This document shows positions 33,020 to 40,844 of a DNA stretch of 64,000 nt, one piece after another (within the stretch, counting starts at the first letter, position 1; the number at the start of each line of letters is the position of its first letter). Made by a program: the position numbers and the translations under genes. Source of the DNA: an uncultured Oscillospiraceae bacterium (GTDB lineage: Bacteria; Bacillota; Clostridia; Oscillospirales; Ruminococcaceae); assembly GCA_934465295.1 (NCBI GenBank), contig CAKSKU010000008.1, positions 37,326 to 101,325 on the forward strand, written 5' to 3'. Under the pieces are notes generated by a model that was not told the origin of the DNA, did no database searches, and was given only the letters and a program-made list of their open reading frames with translations.

Positions 33020-33685
33020 ATGAACGGGACTGAAACCGATAAGTTTACAGAAGAAAACCTCGGATTGGTGCGGCTCTGCGCAAACCGATTCCGAGGAAAA
33101 GGAATAGAATATGACGACCTGTACAGTACGGGCTGCATAGGTCTGATAAAGGCTGTCAACGGCTTCGACAGCAGCAGGGGAGTGAAGTTCTCGACCTATG
33201 CCGTCCCCGTTATCCTCGGCGAGATAAAGCGGCTTTTCCGTGACGGCGGAACGGTCAAGGTCAGCCGAAGCGTGAAGGAGCTTTCGCTGAAAATAATACG
33301 CATAAAAGAGGACTTCGGGCAGAAATACGGCAGAGAGCCGCAGATATCCGAGCTTGCCGAGCTGACGGGCGAAAGCGAGGAAAGCATAGTCGAAGCCGTA
33401 TGCGCCGCCCGTCCCGTGCTTTCACTCACAGCGGACGACGATGAAGCTGACGGCGGACAGATCGATATAGCCGTCGAAGCGCACGACGAGGAAATGGCTG
33501 AAACGCTTTCGCTCCACGCCGCCCTGCGAACACTTCCCGAAAAGGATCAGCTCCTTATCTATTACCGATATTATAAAGACCTCACCCAAACGCAGACCGC
33601 CGAAAAGCTTGGTATGACGCAGGTTCAGGTATCACGACGGGAAAAGAAACTGCTGCTGTCATTGAGAAGCTTTCTGGACGGATAA
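33020..33685 (+). CDS. sigF: RNA polymerase sigma-F factor (forespore)
   Basis: A 221-residue sigma-70-family factor that directs early forespore gene expression. Region 2 has YDDLYSTGCIGLIKAVNGFD and GVKFSTYAVPVILGEIKR (about 40-70). Region 3 has REPQISELAELTG, and region 4 has LHAALRTLPEKDQLLIYYRYYKD followed by the helix-turn-helix LTQTQTAEKLGMTQVQVSRREKKLL. It is a little shorter than the Bacillus protein but complete. GAAAGGA precedes the ATG. Being third after spoIIAA and spoIIAB fixes the identity as sigma F. Confidence 0.93.
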   Translation: MNGTETDKFTEENLGLVRLCANRFRGKGIEYDDLYSTGCIGLIKAVNGFDSSRGVKFSTYAVPVILGEIKRLFRDGGTVKVSRSVKELSLKIIRIKEDFGQKYGREPQISELAELTGESEESIVEAVCAARPVLSLTADDDEADGGQIDIAVEAHDEEMAETLSLHAALRTLPEKDQLLIYYRYYKDLTQTQTAEKLGMTQVQVSRREKKLLLSLRSFLDG

Positions 33686-33708
33686 ATACTAATATTTGTT
33701 TGAGTGAT

Positions 33709-33966
33709 GCGAAGCCAACTAAAGTTTACGTCCACGCTTTTTAAAAGGTGGTGGGTGTCCAGAGGGCAAAGCCATTAGTCGCTCTCCGCAGAGAGCGAAA
33801 CTCCCTAAACTAACAGCCTAATGTCAGTTGCAATAGCGAAATCACTATCAAATATAAGGGCGCAATTCACACAAAAAAGGTAAAACGAAATATGATAAGT
33901 TCAGTTCCGTAAACCTAAAAAATGTGAATTGCGCCAATTCTTTATGTACGAATAAACTATCCTCGG
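33709..33966 (-). repeat. Dispersed element, copy B (about 260 bp, GGCGCAATTCACA hairpin)
   Basis: Reverse complement of the element at 3006-3273, with all blocks in the same order: TTGGCTTCGCA, GGTGTCCAGAGGGC, a CTCTCCGCAGAGAG dyad, GAAACTCCCTAAACTAACAG, TTGCAATAGCGAAAT and the hairpin arms (33859-33935). It occupies most of the gap between sigF and the AIM24 gene (33686-34148), which otherwise holds a GGGCGGAT..ATCCGCCC dyad at 34062-34081 and no gene. Confidence 0.85.
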
Positions 33967-34061
33967 TGTGAAATGCGCAGAGCGAAAGCGATAAGCATTT
34001 CTTGCCGACAACGTTTGAGCGGCGGTGGAATTTGAACAAAGAAACGACATTTAGCGTAGGG

Positions 34062-34081
34062 GCGGATTCAATATCCGCCCG
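34062..34081. repeat. GTAGGGGCGGAT..ATCCGCCC short dyad
   Basis: A small dyad GGGCGGAT-TCAAT-ATCCGCCC. Related sequences GTAGGGACGGAT and ATCCGTCCCTAC occur near 45330, and CGCCCCTACG near 26760. Confidence 0.55.
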
Positions 34082-34148
34082 TTGATGACCCATATTTATG
34101 GTGAATTTCCTGCATATATTTCAGTTCCAAAAAGGAATAATCCAATCC

Positions 34149-34739
34149 TTACTCATTCTTCGCCGAAGATAAAATAATCTCTCCGCCCGAAACCTTAAGC
34201 ATAATATCATTTCCACTTTCGTAGGCCTCAACCTTGCAGCTCTTTGTGCAGGCGGCAAGCTGACCTGCACGAACGATGAGAACCTCGTTTTCGTCAAGAC
34301 TGCGCTTTATAACATTGCCGCAAACCTGTGCGAAAACAGTTCCCGAACCCGATACTTCGCAAAGCTCAAAGCGGTTTTTGCCGAAGGTTTTGGACATATA
34401 CGATGTCAGCTTTGCACCGCCCGATGCCGCAAGAAATGCACTCGGAGCGAGCAGGAGAGGTCTGTTTTCCGAAATCTCAGCGGAATATATCATACAGGGG
34501 GAAACATCGGGAATGAGCGTTATCTCCGCATTGTCGGCGCAGGAGGTGTATTTCCGTGAGAAAAGCCTGTCTTCGGAAAGGCCGTTTTTCAGCGCATCAA
34601 TGATGTTGTCAGCCGGACTTATCCCGCAGATATTCTGCGAGAGCCAGCCGTCCGTGCCGACCTTTGCGCTCAGAAGCTCATTTTTATTGAGGAAAATTGT
34701 GAGGACGGGAGAAAAATCCCCCTCGATCTTATAATTCAT
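34149..34739 (-). CDS. AIM24/TIGR00266-like protein (divergent paralogue)
   Basis: 196 residues, no membrane span. Beta-rich protein aligning along its whole length with the product of the upstream gene: both open with YKI-G--, both have FSRKYT/FKNKYT and PG/SP--I followed by a long beta region, and both end with a VSGGEI/VTGPGKIW-like repeat. This copy has lost much of the glycine-rich regularity of the family. ATG 34739 follows AAAGGAAA; a longer frame would read through the terminator at 34768-34799. Function of the family in bacteria is unclear. The separate terminator upstream suggests this copy is poorly or separately expressed. Confidence 0.72.
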   Translation of the reverse strand: MNYKIEGDFSPVLTIFLNKNELLSAKVGTDGWLSQNICGISPADNIIDALKNGLSEDRLFSRKYTSCADNAEITLIPDVSPCMIYSAEISENRPLLLAPSAFLAASGGAKLTSYMSKTFGKNRFELCEVSGSGTVFAQVCGNVIKRSLDENEVLIVRAGQLAACTKSCKVEAYESGNDIMLKVSGGEIILSSAKNE

Positions 34740-34767
34740 TTTAAGATGTTTCCTTTCCGCATAAATG

Positions 34768-34799
34768 CAAAAAAGAGCCGCCGAAAAAGCAGCTCTTTT
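34768..34799 (-). terminator. Intrinsic terminator between the two AIM24 genes
   Basis: Minus strand: AAAAGAGCTGC..GCGGCTCTTTTTT. The hairpin with T-run is 15 bases after the stop of the gene starting at 35493. Confidence 0.85.
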
Positions 34800-34815
34800 G
34801 AATAGTTTATGTACC

Positions 34816-35493
34816 TTAGTTCTTTGAAGCAAGAAGCGGCTGGAGCGAACCTGCGAGTGATGTCAAAGGCATCGACTGGAGCCAGATCTTACCCGGACCC
34901 GTTACCTTTGTGTTGAAAAGTCCTTCACCGCCGAAGAGTGCGTTGCCGATGCCGCCTGTGGACTGGATATCCATTGAGCAGGAAGAATCCATTGCAACGA
35001 GGTAGCCTGTGTCGATGATGAGCGACTGACCTGCTGCAAGCTCGTATTCAACAGCTGTACCGTCAACCTCGATGAAAACTGTGCCTGTGCCTTCATACTT
35101 CTGCATGATGAATCCTTCGCCGCCGAAGAATCCTGCGCCGAGCTTCTTCTGGAAGAATACGCTTACGTTGATGCCGAGTGTGGAAGCGAGGTAAGCGGAC
35201 TTCTGTGCAACAACAGCCTTGCCCGGCTGAACTTCCATAGCGATGATGTTGCCCGGAACGGAAGCTGCGAGTGAGATCTCACCTGCGCCGCCCTCTGCGG
35301 TGTACTTGTTCTTGAAAAGTGCTTCACCGCTGACTGCTCTGGAAAGGAGCTGTCCCATACCGCCTGCTTTGGTCTCCATTTTCATATTCGGTGTCATCCA
35401 GGACATTGCACCCTTCTGACATTCAATGCTTTCGCCGCCGTCGAGTGAAAATGTTACATAAGGAAATGGTGCACCGTCGATTTTGTACTGCAT
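34816..35493 (-). CDS. AIM24/TIGR00266 family protein
   Basis: A 225-residue beta-helix-like protein of the TIGR00266/AIM24 family. Visible family features are MSWMTPNMKMETKAGGMGQLLSRAVSGE (read in two parts), FKNKYTAEGGAGEISLAASVPG, GFFGGEGFIMQKYEGTGTVFIE-like glycine-rich strands and GPGKIWLQSMPL near the end. Relatives are widespread in bacteria; a mitochondrial homologue (Aim24) organises inner-membrane complexes, but the bacterial role is not established. AGAAAG precedes the ATG and a perfect promoter is at 35592-35620. It is followed by a terminator and a divergent paralogue. Confidence 0.88.
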   Translation of the reverse strand: MQYKIDGAPFPYVTFSLDGGESIECQKGAMSWMTPNMKMETKAGGMGQLLSRAVSGEALFKNKYTAEGGAGEISLAASVPGNIIAMEVQPGKAVVAQKSAYLASTLGINVSVFFQKKLGAGFFGGEGFIMQKYEGTGTVFIEVDGTAVEYELAAGQSLIIDTGYLVAMDSSCSMDIQSTGGIGNALFGGEGLFNTKVTGPGKIWLQSMPLTSLAGSLQPLLASKN

Positions 35494-35798
35494 TTTTCTT
35501 TCTCCTCCAATAATAAAATAGTTTAATGATTTAATAGTAGATAAACAGCAATATATCCTTTAAAAAATTGTTAAAAAGATATTGTATTTTTATTATACAT
35601 AGTTTTAATAAAAATGTCAATACAAAATTAAATTTTTTTCGGTGATTTTTTGTGTAAATATCCATAATTGTTCGGAAAACATTGATTTTTCCGATGGAAA
35701 GTAGTATCATATAAGCGTAAAGTAAAAATAGAGGGCTGTCAAAGGGCTAAACCTTTCGGAAGCTTTCAATATTTTATATTGGGAAAGGATAAGAAGTT
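35494..35798. promoter_or_regulatory. Divergent promoter region of AIM24 and SCP2 genes
   Basis: Minus promoter TTGACA-17-TATAAT (35592-35620) for AIM24. Plus promoter TTGATT-17-TATCAT (35682-35710) for the SCP2 gene. A dyad CGGAAAA..TTTTCCG (35673-35693) overlaps the plus-strand -35 box and is a candidate operator. Confidence 0.65.
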
Positions 35799-36203
35799 AT
35801 GACATACGAACAGATCGTTGCAAAGGCAAAGGAAATTATGGCTGCAAAGTCCGCAAGCGGCGTTAAGGATCATCTTGCTGCCGAAATACATATCACAGGC
35901 GAGGGCGAGGGTGCTTTCTACGTTGAAGTTAACGAGGGAAAGATCGCAGTTGAACCTTACGAATACTACGACAGAGATTTCGTTCTCACAGCAACAGCAG
36001 ACGACCTCCTCGCAGTAGTTGAGGGCAAGCTCGATGCTGTTCTCGCTTACACAACAGGCAAGATCAGGATCGACGGAAGTGTTGACAAGGCTCTCGAATT
36101 CCAGAAGATCTGCAAGAGCAAAAAGACCGCTCCAAAGGCAGCTGAAAAGCCTGCCGCACCTGCTTACAAGCCTGCTGCAAACAAAAAGGGCAAGAGAAAG
36201 TAA
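35799..36203 (+). CDS. SCP2 sterol-carrier-domain protein
   Basis: 134 residues. Residues about 8-105 form an SCP2-like lipid-binding domain (AAEIHITGEGEGAFYVEVNEGKI, FVLTATADDLLAVVEGKLDAVLAYTTGKIRIDGSVDKALEF). The C-terminal tail is Lys/Ala/Pro rich (about 108-134) and strongly basic. Such stand-alone SCP2 proteins in anaerobes are thought to carry fatty acids or other lipids; the ligand is unknown. GGAAAGGAT lies eight bases before the ATG. Codon choice is strongly biased to GCT/GCA and AAG, hinting at high expression. Confidence 0.82.
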   Translation: MTYEQIVAKAKEIMAAKSASGVKDHLAAEIHITGEGEGAFYVEVNEGKIAVEPYEYYDRDFVLTATADDLLAVVEGKLDAVLAYTTGKIRIDGSVDKALEFQKICKSKKTAPKAAEKPAAPAYKPAANKKGKRK

Positions 36204-36233
36204 GTTACGGCTTCGATAATTTTTTAACAAGCA

Positions 36234-36269
36234 AGCAGCTTTGCACATTTTAATGCAAAGCTGCTTTTT
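36234..36269 (+). terminator. Intrinsic terminator after the SCP2 gene
   Basis: AGCAGCTTTGCA pairs perfectly with TGCAAAGCTGCT, followed by a T-run. Confidence 0.88.
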
Positions 36270-36378
36270 CATTGTTTATATACTTTATGTTATTAAATTC
36301 GACATAAAATTATGCTATGATTTCTTTATGCTGTACACAGCAAAGCGTCAAAAAAATAATCGAAAGGACGATCAAAAA

Positions 36379-36801
36379 GTGGCAGACAAAAAGGGCTTTA
36401 TACAGGAATTCAAGGAGTTCATCAGCAGAGGAAACGTTGTTGACCTTGCAGTCGGCGTTATCGTCGGCGGAGCATTTACATCTATCGTAAACTCGCTCGT
36501 AAATGATATTTTCACTCCGATAATCGGAATGATACTCGCAGGCATCAACTTCAACGACCTCGGCATCACTATCCCTTGGGGAAACAGACCTTATATTAAT
36601 ATAGGTTCGTTCATTCAGGCGGTAGTTTCGTTCCTTATCACAGCGTTCTGTATTTTCCTCATCGTTAAATTTATAAACGCATTCAAGAAAAAGGAAGAAG
36701 AAAAGCCTGCCGAGCCTCCGAAAGCTCCCGAGCCGACCAAGGAAGAGGTACTTCTCACGGAGATCAGAGATCTGCTCAAAGCACAGCAGGATAAGGAGTA
36801 A
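36379..36801 (+). CDS. mscL: Large-conductance mechanosensitive channel
   Basis: A 140-residue pentameric channel that opens under membrane tension to release solutes after osmotic downshock. The first span includes NVVDLAVGVIVGGAFTSIVNSLVND (about 17-41, read in parts) with the gating-helix glycines, followed by IFTPIIGMI; the second span is IQAVVSFLITAFCIFLIVKFI. A cytoplasmic helix rich in Lys/Glu/Pro closes the protein. The start is GTG at 36379 with GAAAGGA upstream; an upstream open frame is not homologous. The next gene begins two bases after its stop. Confidence 0.95.
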   Translation: MADKKGFIQEFKEFISRGNVVDLAVGVIVGGAFTSIVNSLVNDIFTPIIGMILAGINFNDLGITIPWGNRPYINIGSFIQAVVSFLITAFCIFLIVKFINAFKKKEEEKPAEPPKAPEPTKEEVLLTEIRDLLKAQQDKE

Positions 36802-36803
36802 TT

Positions 36804-37223
36804 ATGGCAGAGAAAAACAAAGCACTGCTCATTGAAGTCATCGGTCAGGACGCTGTTATCGAGGGCATAGATTTTGACTTTGAAGCGTCTACATATCTCA
36901 ATGTATTCGGCGGAACAACGCTCACCGTCACCGAAGCGGAGCGTCTTGCGGCAAACTCGTTCAAGTTTGCAAACTGCGTTGTCACGGCCTGCACGGATGA
37001 GAAGATCGTTCGTCAGTGCGATGAAAATGTGCTTGCTTCGATACTCATAAACCCCGATGATGACTCCAAGATCATACACGGCAAGGCTCTTGTTTACCGC
37101 AAAAGGGCAGGGGAGGATATGGGCTACGAGCTTTTCACGGATGATGAAGTTACCGAGCTTATCGACCTGTGCGACAAGATGGTGCAGGACTTCATAAAAC
37201 AGACTGAAAACGCCGAAAAATAA
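36804..37223 (+). CDS. Conserved-looking hypothetical protein downstream of mscL
   Basis: 139 residues, soluble, acidic. It opens with a strand-like LLIEVIGQDAVIEGIDFDFE and closes with a helix DEVTELIDLCDKMVQDFIKQ. I see no signal peptide, metal site or known motif. Its ribosome site AAGGAG lies in the last codons of mscL and only two bases separate the genes, so translation is coupled and a role linked to osmotic stress is possible but unproven. Confidence 0.65.
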   Translation: MAEKNKALLIEVIGQDAVIEGIDFDFEASTYLNVFGGTTLTVTEAERLAANSFKFANCVVTACTDEKIVRQCDENVLASILINPDDDSKIIHGKALVYRKRAGEDMGYELFTDDEVTELIDLCDKMVQDFIKQTENAEK

Positions 37224-37288
37224 GGCGAAGCGAACTTTCGCCCTCTCTTTTTCAGGCAAATTATCACATAAAAATCACATAAAAGGTC

Positions 37289-37317
37289 TTGACTTAAAAC
37301 GACTAATATTGTATAAT
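37289..37317 (+). promoter_or_regulatory. Promoter of pckA
   Basis: TTGACT-17-TATAAT, about 70 bases upstream of the start; GGAGG precedes the ATG. Confidence 0.75.
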
Positions 37318-37384
37318 GTAACATGAAATAGTAAGTATCGTTATTTAACGTGCTTATTAAATTTTATTAGGAGGTCTATGTAAA

Positions 37385-39085
37385 ATGTCAACAAAAGCCA
37401 ATTACCCAATTAGCGAAATCGGTGCCGGTAAAGTCGGTTTCTCCAGAACCCGTTCTATCATCGAGGCTGCTTTCTATGGCAACAACGTAGTAAAAGTAAA
37501 CACTCTTAAGGAGGCTTATAACCTCGCTAAGAATTCTCCGGGTACTATCGTAACAGATATGCCTATCTACCGCGGCGAAGAATTCGGACTTGATTCCGAT
37601 GCTAAGGTTCTTCTTTTCAATGACGGTGCTGTTACAGGCCGTTACGCTGCTGCTCGCCGCATCAAGGGCGAACCTGGCGTTGACGAGGTTAAGCTCGATA
37701 AGGTAGTTATGGACGCTGTTTACAAGACACGTTTCAAGAAGCTCTATCACGCTACCTGCTTCGTTGGTCTTGATAAGGAATTCATCGCTAAGGCTCATCT
37801 CCTCATTCCTGAGGGTGAAGAGAACCTTCTCTACAACTGGATGCTCAACTTCCAGTATATGTCCGATGAATATGTAAAAATGTACAAGGATTCCAAGCCT
37901 ATCGGTGACGGCAAGGAACCTGATATCTACATCTTCTCCGATCCTCAGTGGAAGCCGACAGAGAGCCCTGACGTTGATTACAGCTGTCTCTCCGATCCTC
38001 TTACACTCTGCTACTTCGATACAAACCAGAACTGCGCTGCAATTCTCGGTATGAAGTACTTCGGCGAACACAAGAAGGGTACACTTACAATGGCTTGGGC
38101 ACTTGCTAACAGAAACGGCTATGCTTCCTGCCACGGCGGACAGAAGGAATACACACTCGCTGACGGTTCCAAGTTCGTTGCTTCCGTTTACGGCCTCTCC
38201 GGCTCAGGTAAGTCCACACTTACACACGCTAAGCACAATGGCAAGTATCCTGCAATCAAGGTTCTCCACGATGACGCATTCATCATCAACTCCGATACAT
38301 GTGCTTCCATCGCACTTGAACCTACCTACTTCGACAAGACGGCTGACTATCCTACCGGCTGCCCTGACAACAAGTACCTCCTCTCCTGCCAGAACTGCTC
38401 CGCTACAATGGACGAAGACGGCAAGATCCAGCTCGTAACAGAGGATATCAGAAACGGCAACGGACGTGCTATCAAGTCCAAGCTCTGGTCTCCTAACCGT
38501 GTTGACAAGATCGAATCTCCTGTTAACGCTATCTTCTGGATCATGAAGGATCCTACAATTCCTCCTGTTATCAAGCTCAAGGGCGCATCTCTTGCTGCTG
38601 TAATGGGTGCAACACTCGCTACAAAGACATCTACTGCTGAACGTGTAAAGGCAGGTACAGACCTTAACGCACTCCGTATCGTTCCTTACGCTAACCCATT
38701 CAGAACATATCCTCTTGCTAACGACTATGAGAAGTTCAAGAAGCTCGTTGAAGAAAAGAACGTTGCTTGCTACATCATCAACACAGGCGACTTCATGGGC
38801 AAGAAGGTAAAGCCTGCTGATACTCTCGGAATCCTCGAGACTATCGTTGAAGGCAAGGCTAAGTTCGAGAAGTGGGGTCCTTTCGAGGATATGGAGATCA
38901 TGCCTTGGGGCGACTTCGAAGTAAACCTCAACGACAAGGACTACGCTGCACAGCTTAAGAATGCTATGCAGAACCGTCTTACAAGCGTTGAAAAGTTCGC
39001 AACAGACAAGGGCGGCTACGATAAGCTTCCTGACGATGCAGTTGCAGCTATCAAGAAGGTTGTTGACGAAGCAGCAGCTCTTTAA
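37385..39085 (+). CDS. pckA: Phosphoenolpyruvate carboxykinase (ATP)
   Basis: 566 residues. Interconverts oxaloacetate + ATP and PEP + CO2 + ADP; in succinate-forming rumen bacteria it commonly runs toward oxaloacetate and conserves energy. The ATP-binding P-loop is VYGLSGSGKSTLT (about 269-280), the PEPCK-specific kinase-2 region is VLHDDAFIINSD, and HATCFVG and the FRTYPLANDYEK segment are also typical. Codon use (almost only GCT/GCA, CTC/CTT, TCC, AAG) differs from neighbours in the way expected for a very highly expressed gene. It has its own strong promoter and terminator. Confidence 0.96.
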   Translation: MSTKANYPISEIGAGKVGFSRTRSIIEAAFYGNNVVKVNTLKEAYNLAKNSPGTIVTDMPIYRGEEFGLDSDAKVLLFNDGAVTGRYAAARRIKGEPGVDEVKLDKVVMDAVYKTRFKKLYHATCFVGLDKEFIAKAHLLIPEGEENLLYNWMLNFQYMSDEYVKMYKDSKPIGDGKEPDIYIFSDPQWKPTESPDVDYSCLSDPLTLCYFDTNQNCAAILGMKYFGEHKKGTLTMAWALANRNGYASCHGGQKEYTLADGSKFVASVYGLSGSGKSTLTHAKHNGKYPAIKVLHDDAFIINSDTCASIALEPTYFDKTADYPTGCPDNKYLLSCQNCSATMDEDGKIQLVTEDIRNGNGRAIKSKLWSPNRVDKIESPVNAIFWIMKDPTIPPVIKLKGASLAAVMGATLATKTSTAERVKAGTDLNALRIVPYANPFRTYPLANDYEKFKKLVEEKNVACYIINTGDFMGKKVKPADTLGILETIVEGKAKFEKWGPFEDMEIMPWGDFEVNLNDKDYAAQLKNAMQNRLTSVEKFATDKGGYDKLPDDAVAAIKKVVDEAAAL

Positions 39086-39116
39086 TTCGTAATGCTTAAT
39101 GCGTAATTAAAAAATC

Positions 39117-39159
39117 AAACCGCAATTCACATCTTTGATGGTGTGGGTTGCGGTTTTTT
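39117..39159 (+). terminator. Intrinsic terminator after pckA
   Basis: AACCGCAATTCACA pairs with TGTGGGTTGCGGTT and a T-run follows. The CGCAATTCACA arm resembles the dispersed GGCGCAATTCACA hairpin element. Confidence 0.8.
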
Positions 39160-39200
39160 GTTATATTTCAAAGTTGTATTGTGCTTACCTTGGAAAAAAG

Positions 39201-39269
39201 AAAGGCGTAATTCACACTTTTAGGTTTGCATAGCCTGTTTGACCTGTTTCGTGTGAATTGCGCCTTTTT
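39201..39269. repeat. GGCGYAATTCACA hairpin, third copy (partial element)
   Basis: Arms GGCGTAATTCACAC and GTGTGAATTGCGCC with T-run CCTTTTTA. It also shares the TTTTAGGTTTGCA start of the loop with the two 260-bp elements but lacks their right half. It lies between the convergent pckA and ahcY genes and could terminate both. Confidence 0.8.
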
Positions 39270-39294
39270 ATCTCGATAACGTAAGCTTGGGTTT

Positions 39295-40542
39295 TTAGAA
39301 CGAACCCAGATACTTTTTCTGCTCCTCGGAAAGTGAATCTATCTCCATTCCCCAGAACTTTATCTTGCGGCGGGCAACTTCGTTGTCGATGTATTTCGGA
39401 ACATCGATTGTCATTCCGTCTGCGCCAATATTGCCCTTGTTCTTGACAAGGTGAAGTGCGGAAAGAGCCTGAATTGCAAAGCTCATATCCATTATCTCGG
39501 CAGGGTGTCCGTCACCTGCGGCGAGGTTCACAAGTCTGCCCTCGGCGATAACGTTGACAGTGTTTCCGTTGGAAAGCTTATAGCCCATAATGTTCTTTCG
39601 TGCGACCTTTGACTCAACGGCAATTCTGCGGAGAGCGGCAACATCGACCTCAACGTCAAAATGTCCTGCGTTGCAGCAGATAGCGCCGTCCTTCATAAGA
39701 TAGAAATGCTCCTCGGTGATGACGTCACGGCAGCCTGTTACGGTGATGAAGAAATCTCCGACCTTTGCGGCTTCGCTCATCTTCATTACCTTAAAGCCGT
39801 CCATTACGGCTTCCATTGCCTTGATAGGGTCAACTTCGGTGACAATGACTTCTGCACCAAGTCCCTTTGCTCTCATCGCAACGCCCTTGCCGCACCAGCC
39901 GTAGCCTGCAACAACAACGTTCTTTCCTGCAACGATAAGGTTGGTCGTGCGGTTGATGCCGTCCCAAACGGACTGTCCCGTGCCGTAACGGTTGTCAAAA
40001 AGATGCTTGCAGTCAGCGTTGTTTACAAGAACCATCGGGAATTTGAGTTCCTTTGCCTTGTCCATTGCGATAAGACGGATAATGCCCGTTGTGGTCTCCT
40101 CACAGCCGCCGATAACATCGGCAATTTTGTCCTTGTATTCGGTGTGGATAAGGTGAACAAGGTCGCCGCCGTCATCGATGATGATGTTAGGACCTGCCTC
40201 GATGACTCTTGATGTGTGACGGTGGTACTCCTCATCGGTAGCATTGTACCAAGCAAAAACGTTAAGTCCGTCATGAACGAGCGCAGCCGCAACATCGTCC
40301 TGCGTGGAGAGCGGATTGCTGCCCGTAACGTACATCTCAGCACCGCCTGCCGCAAGAACCTTGCAAAGATAAGCCGTTTTTGCTTCAAGATGTACCGAAA
40401 GCGCAACCTTTATGCCAGCAAAAGGCTTTGTTTCGGAAAATTCCTTTTCAATGCTGCGCAAAAGCGGCATATTAGCCTTTACCCAGTCAATTTTTATCTC
40501 GCCGTCCTGCCAAAGTTCGGGATCTCTTATCTCACTGTTCAT
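39295..40542 (-). CDS. ahcY: S-adenosylhomocysteine hydrolase
   Basis: A 415-residue NAD-dependent enzyme splitting S-adenosylhomocysteine into adenosine and homocysteine, recycling the product of all SAM methylations. Visible: ALSVHLEAKTAYL near the N-terminus, SNPLSTQDDVAAAL, the NAD-binding loop VVAGYGWCGKGVAMRAKGLGA (read in parts, about 210-230), VTGCRDVI and GHFDVEVD. It lacks the 40-residue insert of many bacterial homologues, as expected for the short form. The ribosome site GAAAGGAAT precedes the ATG. Confidence 0.95.
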   Translation of the reverse strand: MNSEIRDPELWQDGEIKIDWVKANMPLLRSIEKEFSETKPFAGIKVALSVHLEAKTAYLCKVLAAGGAEMYVTGSNPLSTQDDVAAALVHDGLNVFAWYNATDEEYHRHTSRVIEAGPNIIIDDGGDLVHLIHTEYKDKIADVIGGCEETTTGIIRLIAMDKAKELKFPMVLVNNADCKHLFDNRYGTGQSVWDGINRTTNLIVAGKNVVVAGYGWCGKGVAMRAKGLGAEVIVTEVDPIKAMEAVMDGFKVMKMSEAAKVGDFFITVTGCRDVITEEHFYLMKDGAICCNAGHFDVEVDVAALRRIAVESKVARKNIMGYKLSNGNTVNVIAEGRLVNLAAGDGHPAEIMDMSFAIQALSALHLVKNKGNIGADGMTIDVPKYIDNEVARRKIKFWGMEIDSLSEEQKKYLGSF

Positions 40543-40575
40543 ATTTTTATTCCTTTCGTTTTAAAATAAGTGGGA

Positions 40576-40842
40576 AATCTGAACGGGAAACCCGTCCTCC
40601 ACAGTAAATGCCGTGAACTAACAAAATACAATAATTCCGAATTCCGCATTTATAATTCCCTTTCATTTTGAAATAGGTGGGAAATCGGGCGTATATGGAA
40701 TCCGCATAATGAAATTCGGAATTATTTTTATAGCATTATATCGAAATTAATATAATCTGAACGGGAAACCCGTCCACAACAGTAAATGCCGTGAATTAAC
40801 AAAATACAATAATTCCGAATTCCGAATTCCGCATTCCGAATT
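40576..40842. repeat. Composite repeat block (ACGGGAAACCCGTCC / AATTCCGAATTCC)
   Basis: This fills the 302-base gap between ahcY and the next gene. A segment of about 75 bases starting AATCTGAACGGGAAACCCGTCC occurs twice in direct orientation, 178 bases apart (40576 and 40754), with only a few differences. Each copy ends in the AATTCCGAATTCC family. A shorter AAATARGTGGGAAATC duplication lies between (40566 and 40671). There is no gene. Confidence 0.85.
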
Positions 40843-40844
40843 GA

